The position numbers were made by a program, and so were the translations under genes. This document shows positions 58,528-64,000 of a stretch of 64,000 bases of DNA, piece by piece; the stretch's first letter is position 1, and each line of letters opens with the position of its first letter. The stretch covers positions 620,001 through 684,000 of the forward strand of contig CAXXFQ010000008.1 of NCBI GenBank assembly GCA_963674475.2, read 5' to 3'. The stretch comes from CAXXFQ01 sp963674475 (lineage in GTDB: Bacteria > Planctomycetota > Planctomycetia > Pirellulales > Thermoguttaceae). The notes under the pieces are model-generated. The model searched no databases. It was not told the DNA's origin and saw nothing but the letters and a program-made list of their open reading frames with translations.

Positions 58528-59196
58528 ATGCGACTTGCGCGCCTTGTTTTGACGACATTTTGTCTGGTTGCCCTTTTTGCGGTCGGCGCCGCGGCCGCCG
58601 AGAAACCGGTTTCCCTTTTTAACGGGGAAAATCTTGACGGCTGGGGATACTATCTGGTTGACCCGAACGTCGGGATGGACGAGGTCTTTTCCGTTGCCGA
58701 CGGGGTGCTGACGTGCCAGGGTGAGCCGATGGGGTACCTTTGCACCGACGGGGAATATGAGAATTTTCGACTGGTCGTCGAGTGGCGTTGGCCTGAAGAA
58801 CCGGGCAACAGCGGAGTGCTGATGCGAATCGACGGCGAACCGAAGGCGTTGCCCCATTGTGTCGAAGCCCAGTTGAAGCATGAATGTGCCGGGGATATCT
58901 ATGGCTTTCACGGTTTTTCAGCCCAAGGCGACCCGGCCCGATGCCGCACGATCAAAGGACACAAGCTCGGCGGCGACGTCAGTGCGGTTTCAAAAATGAA
59001 ATGTGCGGAAAAACCGCTCGGAGAGTGGAATCGTTTTGAGATCACCCTCGTCGGGGACCAGTTGACGCTGGAGGTCAACGACGTGGAGGTCAACCGGGCG
59101 GAAGGGGTGACCGTTCGGCCGGGGAAGATCGGGCTTCAGTCGGAAGGCGGGAAGATCGAGTTTCGAAAGGTCGAGTTGACGCCGATAGAAAACTAG
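58528..59196 (+). CDS. Secreted DUF1080 protein (3-keto-disaccharide hydrolase family, PF06439)
   Basis: 222 aa with an N-terminal signal peptide (LVLTTFCLVALFAVGAAAAE). The beta-jellyroll domain opens with SLFNGENLDGWGYY, the usual phrase of the family, and continues with VVEWRWPEEPGNSGVLMRI, GIYGFHGF-like text and FEITLVGDQLTLEVND. Some members cleave 3-keto-glucosides; others have no known activity. CTAAGGAG upstream supports the start. Repeat copy 3 begins just after its stop. Confidence 0.92.
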   Translation: MRLARLVLTTFCLVALFAVGAAAAEKPVSLFNGENLDGWGYYLVDPNVGMDEVFSVADGVLTCQGEPMGYLCTDGEYENFRLVVEWRWPEEPGNSGVLMRIDGEPKALPHCVEAQLKHECAGDIYGFHGFSAQGDPARCRTIKGHKLGGDVSAVSKMKCAEKPLGEWNRFEITLVGDQLTLEVNDVEVNRAEGVTVRPGKIGLQSEGGKIEFRKVELTPIEN

Positions 59197-59333
59197 AAGA
59201 AAAAAGAAACAAAGAAAAGAGGGATTGCGCAGCAATCGCGTTCCAAAAAGTTTTTGAGGGGGAGTTTGAGGGGGAACAATTTTCAAAATGTTCTCCCCTC
59301 ATTTAAAAAAACTGGTGACGGCGCAGCCGTCAC
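59197..59333 (+). repeat. 3'-end multi-hairpin repeat, copy 3
   Basis: Begins immediately after the DUF1080 stop on the same strand. It has the A-rich purine tract, GGGATTGC/GCAATC (loop GCA, outer pairs lost), CAAAAAGTTTTTG, GGGG-x-AAC...ATTTT/AAAAT-GTT-x-TCCCC, and GTGACGGC/GCCGTCAC (59315-59333). It shares the inner parts of stems 1 and 4 with copy 2 and the outer part of stem 4 with copy 1. The HD-domain gene starts about 100 bp later. Confidence 0.87.
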
Positions 59334-59430
59334 TCCTTTGTAAATTCTGGATTTGCACATTTCGCTACATTTTTTTACAAAGTTTTCCCTTCAACTAATG
59401 GCCGAAACAGAGAACGAATAAAATCATCCT

Positions 59431-60780
59431 GTGTCCGCTATCCAAAAAATTCCTGAAATTGCCGGTCTTGATTCCCGACGGGGCGTGATCCGTATCCCGC
59501 CGGGACTCGATGTCCCGATTACCGAACGGGTTCGCCGTATTATCGACTCGGCCGAGTTCCGACGTCTGGCCTCGATCAGTCAGTTGGGGTTGGTCTCGTT
59601 GGTCTATCCTGCTGCGCTTCATACCCGGTTTGAACATTCGTTGGGCGTCTATCGATTGGCCCTGCTGTTTTTGAAACGGCTGGCCCACGACGAGCGGTTT
59701 TCCCGGCTGATCGGACGGGAACAGGCCGATCGATTTATCGTCGCCGCGCTGCTGCACGACCTGGGACACTGGCCGTTTTGCCATACGATCGAAGACCTGA
59801 GTCTGCCGGGCATTCCGAAGCATGAAGTGTTTGTGGCCCGTTATCTCGATGAACCCGAGCTGGCAGACGCGTTGCGCGAGGACTGGGGCGTAACGCCGGA
59901 AGAAGTGGTCGAGCTGTTGGACGGGCCCGACGGCGATCCGACTTCGCGAATTCTCGGCAGCCTGCTCTCGGGACCGGTCGACATCGACAAGATGGATTAT
60001 CTTTTCCGCGACAGTCTTCACGCGGGGGTGCCGTATGGGAAGAATTTCGACCAGGAGCGATTGATCGGCAGCCTTTGTCTGGGGGAAACCGACGATCAGT
60101 TGGCGATCACCGACAAGGGGAAAACGGCGACCGAGATGATGGTCTTCGCCCGGTATGTCATGTTCAGCGAGGTGTACTGGCATCACGGTGTCCGGGCGGC
60201 GAACGCCATGTTGCAGCGGGCCTTTTCGCTATTGGCGCCGTCGTTGGATCTGGAGTCGCTGTTTCAATTGACCCAGCGGCCGTGGATCGAGCGGCTTCGG
60301 GAGACGGCCGGAAGTAGCCCCGCGGGCGAATTGTTGGACGGTCTGTTCGGACCGCGACGTCGGCTTTATAAACGGTTGGCCCAATACAGCTATTTTGAAC
60401 AACCCGAATTCTACGCTCGGCTTTCCGGGAGGCCCTATCCGTGGTTGACCTCCTGTGCGGCCCATTTCGCGTCGGTCCTTTCGACCGAGATTGGGGAAAC
60501 GGTCGGCCCGCACGAAATCCTTTTCGACGCGCCGCCGATACATAAAGAAGTCGAACTGACCGTACAGATCTATTACCCCAAGGAAGATCGGTACCGCTGG
60601 CTCGATGAGGTTTCCCCGGTCGTGCGAACGCTGGCGAAGGATCAGTTTGACGATTTCGTAAAACGGGTAAGAATCTTTGCCCATCCGAGAATGATCGAAC
60701 GGCTCAAAAAAATCGAGCGGCTCGACTCACTCCTTTCCAGAGCGATTGACGAAACCGACGCGCGGCCGTTATCATCGTGA
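59431..60780 (+). CDS. HD-domain phosphohydrolase (dGTPase-like)
   Basis: 449 aa from a GTG at 59431 with a poor ribosome binding site. The HD site reads TRFEHSLGVYRLA, ALLHDLGHWPFCH and later DIDKMDYLFRDSLHAGV, giving the H...HD...D metal ligands. This build (metal-dependent HD with RRLASISQLGLVSLVYPAA) is shared by YdhJ/SAMHD1-like and dGTPase-like enzymes that hydrolyse nucleotides. Substrates are not predictable. It follows repeat copy 3. Confidence 0.9.
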   Translation: MSAIQKIPEIAGLDSRRGVIRIPPGLDVPITERVRRIIDSAEFRRLASISQLGLVSLVYPAALHTRFEHSLGVYRLALLFLKRLAHDERFSRLIGREQADRFIVAALLHDLGHWPFCHTIEDLSLPGIPKHEVFVARYLDEPELADALREDWGVTPEEVVELLDGPDGDPTSRILGSLLSGPVDIDKMDYLFRDSLHAGVPYGKNFDQERLIGSLCLGETDDQLAITDKGKTATEMMVFARYVMFSEVYWHHGVRAANAMLQRAFSLLAPSLDLESLFQLTQRPWIERLRETAGSSPAGELLDGLFGPRRRLYKRLAQYSYFEQPEFYARLSGRPYPWLTSCAAHFASVLSTEIGETVGPHEILFDAPPIHKEVELTVQIYYPKEDRYRWLDEVSPVVRTLAKDQFDDFVKRVRIFAHPRMIERLKKIERLDSLLSRAIDETDARPLSS

Positions 60781-60891
60781 TCGGGAGGGGGAAAGGCCTT
60801 CTCGCCGGTGGGGGGGAATGGGTTCATTTTGGTTCCCTCGATTTTTACGAAAAGAAACATTTTTCAAGGATAGAAGAAAAGGAGTTCCCCT

Positions 60892-61194
60892 ATGCCCAGT
60901 ATGTCCCTTTCGGTGCCGCATCAACTTGGTCGCGACGAGGCGATTTCACGTTTGAAAAACGAATCGGAACAGGTGAAGTCGAAGTTCGGCGCCCAGGTGA
61001 GCGATTTGCAGGAGACTTGGGAAGACGATCTTGTCCGGTTCCAAATGAAGGTCATGGGAATGAAGGTGAACGGTCAGGTCGAGTTTGCCGACGACGAGGT
61101 CTTGATCAAGGCCGATCTGCCGATGGCGGCCGCCATCTTTCGCGGGATGATCGAGCAGCAGATTCGGAGCCGATTGGAAGCGGTTTTGGTCTGA
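60892..61194 (+). CDS. Polyhydroxyalkanoic acid system family protein (PF09650)
   Basis: 100 aa, with AAGGAG just upstream. It begins MPSMSLSVPHQLGRDEAISR, with WEDDLVRFQMKVMGMKVNGQ and EVLIKADLPMAAAIFRGMIE, the pattern of the small PHA-granule-associated family. In planctomycetes the protein occurs without PHA genes and its role is unknown. A longer overlapping frame (60777-61415) is an Arg/Gly-rich shadow. Confidence 0.85.
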   Translation: MPSMSLSVPHQLGRDEAISRLKNESEQVKSKFGAQVSDLQETWEDDLVRFQMKVMGMKVNGQVEFADDEVLIKADLPMAAAIFRGMIEQQIRSRLEAVLV

Positions 61195-61407
61195 GGGCGG
61201 TTTACTTTTTGTTCGAGGAAGGGTTGCTTCCCCCCCTCCCTTGCCGTTTGAGTGGTCGATATTTTTTCTTTTTTCGAAAAAAGGATGCTGGGGTCGTACA
61301 CCGGGGATCTTTTTCGAATTTTTCTTTCCGGATCGCGCATATTAGCGGGCCAATAAGCGGGGCTGGTAGCGATTCGGAGAGAGGTGAGGGCCCCTATCCC
61401 CTTTTAT

Positions 61408-61416
61408 TGGTATAAT
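61408..61416 (+). promoter_or_regulatory. Extended -10 promoter (TGGTATAAT)
   Basis: TGGTATAAT at 61408-61416 has the TGN extension and a perfect -10 box, with no good -35. A start near 61423 would produce the candidate RNA that ends at the terminator 61550-61577. Confidence 0.5.
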
Positions 61417-61422
61417 TAAAAG

Positions 61423-61577
61423 AAATTGACGTTGATTTAGCGAAACACGATCCGCCGTCTGGGACGGTAATCGTGATGTGAAAAGGCAACATGGGGGATT
61501 TCGAGCGGAAGCTTCCTTTTCGACTTAAATGTTTTTCTATAAGCGACTTAGGCCCAGTTCTCTTGGGCCTTTTTTTG
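61423..61577 (+). ncRNA. Candidate small RNA or attenuated leader, unknown family
   Basis: About 155 nt between an extended -10 box and a strong terminator, with no open frame of note. Stems: CACGAT/ATCGTG (61446-61451 with 61470-61475) enclosing CCGTC/GACGG; GAAAAGG/CCTTTTC (61480-61486 with 61515-61521) enclosing GGAAGCTTCC; then the terminator AGGCCCA/TGGGCCT (61550-61556 with 61564-61570) and T7. It does not match 6S, SRP or tmRNA patterns. It could be a free sRNA, or a leader of the exosortase gene 196 bp downstream. The rest of 61195-61773 shows no gene. Confidence 0.45.
61549..61577 (+). terminator. Strong rho-independent terminator
   Basis: AGGCCCA (61550-61556) and TGGGCCT (61564-61570) form a perfect stem followed by a T-run. 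It ends the candidate RNA upstream of the exosortase gene. Confidence 0.88.
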
Positions 61578-61773
61578 TTTCGGCATCATTGTTGCGTCTC
61601 TTCGTGGCAGCCACTGGCCGGACCTTGACAATTTTCCAGACCTGAATCATGCTGAAAATGTTCCGTATTCATGCGGAAACCTCAGGGGAGGCCATCTCTT
61701 TCGGGATTGAAAACGAAACCGAATAGTGGCCTTTCGAGAGTTAGATGTGTTTCCTCGTTAAATTCTTATCACA

Positions 61774-62802
61774 ATGGATGTTGGTATGCAGCAAGTGTCT
61801 CTTGAAACGGCCGATTCCAAACCGACTTTGAATACCGGCTTTATGGTTGCCTTGGGAGTCTTGGCCCTCGCCGTGGTAGTTTTGTATCTATCTGCCTTCA
61901 AAGGGCTGGTTCAGCTTTGGTGGGAGTCAGACGACTATTTTTACGGATTTTTCGTCATCCCCTTTTCGCTCTTTCTGGCTTGGGATCGTCGTGAAATGCT
62001 GGAAGAGATAGGGGGTGTTTTCAAAGGGAGCTGGTGGGGGCTGGCTGTCGTTCTGGCCGCCACGGCGGCTCACTGGTATGGTGCCTACCATTATTATTTT
62101 TCCATTGAAGCGATGACGATCGCGCCGACCGTGCTGGGTATCGTCTTGTTGGTTGGCGGTTGGAAAGCGATCCGCTGGCTTTGGCCTTCGATTCTTTTCC
62201 TGGCCTTGATGGTTCCTTTGCCGAGTCGTTATGCGACCTTGCTTCGCGGCCCGCTCCAAGAGATAGCCACCAAATCGAGCGTGTTTATTTTGCAGACGCT
62301 TGGGATTCCGGCGGTCATTCAAGGGGCCGGCGGGAACGTGATCGTCTTGCCCGGTGACCTGCGGATCGGCGTGGTGGAAGCGTGCAGTGGCATTCGAATG
62401 TTGATGCTCTTCTTCGCGGCCTGTATCGGGACCGCCTTGATCATCCGTCGAGATGCGGTGACGCGAACGATCGTCGTTTTCAGTGCGATTCCGATTGCGA
62501 TTATTTCAAACGTGTTGCGGATTACGTCAACCGCGATTTTGTATGTGTATGTCAGTCAAGAGCTGGGCGAAAAGATTTTCCACGATCTGGCCGGATGGTT
62601 TTTGATGCCGACGGCGATCATCCTTTTGTTGATCGAGCTGGCCATCCTTGGAAAGTTGTTTACGCCGCCGGAACGAAAGGCTCCTTTGGCGCTCGGTCCG
62701 ATGCCGTTGGATCGGGGCAGAAATCGGGGTCGGGGAACGATCCCGGGCGTCCGACCTCCCGAAAGCCGAAGGCCTCCGGAAGAGAGGGAAAAGCCAGAGT
62801 AA
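61774..62802 (+). CDS. Exosortase/archaeosortase family transpeptidase
   Basis: 342 aa with about eight membrane helices. The catalytic triad is visible: Cys in VVEACSGIRMLMLF, Arg in SNVLRITSTAILY and His in FHDLAGWFLMP. Exosortases cleave C-terminal PEP-CTERM-like tags at the outer side of the inner membrane and are usually encoded with exopolysaccharide genes. The C-terminal 50 residues are Pro/Arg-rich and poorly ordered. An alternative start lies at 61786. The Wzz-like gene follows 197 bp later. No clear PEP-CTERM target is in the window. Confidence 0.92.
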   Translation: MDVGMQQVSLETADSKPTLNTGFMVALGVLALAVVVLYLSAFKGLVQLWWESDDYFYGFFVIPFSLFLAWDRREMLEEIGGVFKGSWWGLAVVLAATAAHWYGAYHYYFSIEAMTIAPTVLGIVLLVGGWKAIRWLWPSILFLALMVPLPSRYATLLRGPLQEIATKSSVFILQTLGIPAVIQGAGGNVIVLPGDLRIGVVEACSGIRMLMLFFAACIGTALIIRRDAVTRTIVVFSAIPIAIISNVLRITSTAILYVYVSQELGEKIFHDLAGWFLMPTAIILLLIELAILGKLFTPPERKAPLALGPMPLDRGRNRGRGTIPGVRPPESRRPPEEREKPE

Positions 62803-62873
62803 GTCCGTGTGCTTCGCGACCTCCAGTGTCCTCCGGTTTATCCGGTCTCGTATATCTCATCTTTTAAGGATTA

Positions 62874-62902
62874 GGAGCGAAGGAAAAAGCCTCCTTCGCT
62901 CC
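62874..62902 (+). promoter_or_regulatory. Perfect 11-bp hairpin between exosortase and Wzz-like genes
   Basis: GGAGCGAAGGA (62874-62884) and TCCTTCGCTCC (62892-62902) with a 7-nt loop, in the 197-bp gap. No T-run follows, so it is not a standard terminator. It could be an mRNA stability or processing element, or a protein-binding inverted repeat. Confidence 0.6.
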
Positions 62903-62999
62903 CGCAGTACTTATCAACTTTTGCTTGTCTATCAAAAATCCTTCCGCGTAGAAGACCGAATAATTACTACCCCACATGTTCGCCGAGGAGAAGAAGTCT

Positions 63000-64000
63000 A
63001 TGTCGAGCCAATCCGACGTTTCCCCTATGGAAAACCAACCTTCAGAAGATCATTCGTTAACGGTCCAAGGAAGTAAGCCGATTGGAAACGTAGGAAGCAC
63101 GACTGTCGAGTGGGCTGCCGTTTCGCCCACGGAAAATAACCTCCAAAAAGGAGTGACTCCCACGGCGTATGTCCACGCCCTTCGACGTCACTGGCTCTTA
63201 AGCGGAGCGATGGGGGTGATTCTGGCCGGAATTGTCGCGGTGTTGCTTTGGGTCTTGTTGCCGAAGACCTATACCACGTCTTCTTTGATTAAAGTGGCGA
63301 TGCAGTCCGATTCGATTGTGGGAGACGAGCGGGCGCGTGTGTACGCACCCCTTTACGAAGTGGAAAAAGGAACCCAGTTGGGACTCGTTCGAAGCCCGTT
63401 TGTGTTGCAGGCCGCTTTGCGAGCGCCGGGCATCAGCAATCTGTCGATCGTCAAGAAGCGAAAAAACGATATCATTACCTGGCTTAAAGAAGAGCTCAGG
63501 GTCTCCTACCCCGGTAATGCGGAACTTATGGAAATCTCCTTGTCGGGAGATAGTCCTTCGGAGGTGACGAAGCTGGTCCAGGCGATTACCGATGCTTATT
63601 GGAAGGAGTCGGTCGAAAAGGAAGAAGATCGCAGACGCGCGAAATTGGCCGAGTTGGAACGGTGCTATTCGCAACAGAGCGAGAAGGTACGAAAGGCCCG
63701 GTCCTCGTTGAGCGCCTTGGCTGAAACGATGAAAACCTCCGATCGGGAGGCCGTAAGCATCCAACAGCAGGCGGCGGTGCAACGGTTGGGCGAGTCGAGG
63801 CGTCAACTGTACACGGTTCGGCGCGAATTACGCCAACTCCGTGGCCAACTCGTGGCCCAGCAAAAGGCCTTCGAACGGCTCAATGAGATTCAAGGGGACG
63901 ATTTCGAGGTTCAGGAAGCGATCCAGCGAGATCCGATCATGCGTCAGCTCTTGCAGAAGGAGAGTGGCTATCGCGAAATGGTTGCCCAGCAAGAACGGGT
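63000..64000 (+). CDS. Wzz/GNVR-type polysaccharide chain-length protein (C-terminus beyond window)
   Basis: 333 complete codons are visible from the ATG at 63000 (GAGGAG upstream). A cytoplasmic N-terminus rich in Ser/Glu is followed by a membrane helix at about residues 70-92 (GVILAGIVAVLLWVLL) and TYTTSSLIKV, the usual beginning of a Wzz domain. Then comes a long coiled coil from about 190 onward (EEDRRRAKLAELERCYSQQS). A second helix and perhaps a kinase domain should lie outside the window. With the exosortase it suggests that another polysaccharide locus continues to the right. Confidence 0.88.
   Translation, partial: MSSQSDVSPMENQPSEDHSLTVQGSKPIGNVGSTTVEWAAVSPTENNLQKGVTPTAYVHALRRHWLLSGAMGVILAGIVAVLLWVLLPKTYTTSSLIKVAMQSDSIVGDERARVYAPLYEVEKGTQLGLVRSPFVLQAALRAPGISNLSIVKKRKNDIITWLKEELRVSYPGNAELMEISLSGDSPSEVTKLVQAITDAYWKESVEKEEDRRRAKLAELERCYSQQSEKVRKARSSLSALAETMKTSDREAVSIQQQAAVQRLGESRRQLYTVRRELRQLRGQLVAQQKAFERLNEIQGDDFEVQEAIQRDPIMRQLLQKESGYREMVAQQER

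Overview
The window looks like chromosome of a planctomycete (phylum Planctomycetota). The reasons are the ECF sigma factor paired with a Ser/Thr kinase carrying TPR repeats, a secreted protein with a LEPR-XLL-like export motif, DUF1080 and GH106-like secreted carbohydrate enzymes, a Tat-exported sugar isomerase-like protein, an exosortase, and moderately high GC with TTCGA-rich text. No rRNA, tRNA, CRISPR array, transposase or phage gene was recognised. The assignment rests on gene content, not on a marker gene.

Layout. (1) 1-3242, minus: a PAS sensor histidine kinase that runs off the left edge and a receiver-PP2C (RsbU-type) phosphatase. (2) 3931-24336, plus: a long exopolysaccharide locus. 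It holds an initiating sugar-phosphate transferase, a nucleotidyltransferase/beta-helix/degenerate-transferase fusion, an RsbW-like kinase and RsbV-like STAS protein, five further glycosyltransferases (three GT4, one GT26, one GT2), a membrane protein, an alkaline-phosphatase-superfamily phosphodiesterase, a TolC-like outer-membrane protein, a nucleotidyltransferase, an APH-like kinase, a flippase, an O-antigen ligase/polymerase-like protein and a Wzc-like copolymerase whose kinase motifs are lost. (3) 24898-30401: ECF sigma factor, Ser/Thr kinase-TPR and a LEPR-XLL-like protein. (4) 30562-38092: PabB-PabC fusion, HD-GYP response regulator, FtsK with an apparent frameshift before an acidic tail, and a TIM-barrel protein. 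(5) 38256-43756: GNAT-like protein, SMR exporter, methyltransferase, Cys-motif protein and pseudopilin. (6) 44294-54980: sat, metG, ClC transporter, kbl, acnA and a pseudouridine synthase. (7) 55022-61194: GH106-like hydrolase, DUF1080 protein, HD hydrolase and a PHA-system protein. (8) 61423-64000: a candidate small RNA, an exosortase and the start of a Wzz-like chain-length protein, probably a second polysaccharide/export locus.

Most notable: an intergenic element of about 130-140 bp occurs three times, each time directly after a stop codon and in the orientation of that gene (41882-42008, 51281-51422 reversed, 59197-59333). It folds into the same series of hairpins, and the copies differ by compensating changes. 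Other points are a phosphatase/RsbW/RsbV partner-switching set at the head of the exopolysaccharide locus, two degenerate enzymes inside that locus, a possible divergent c-di-GMP-I-like RNA before a glycosyltransferase, and the FtsK frameshift.
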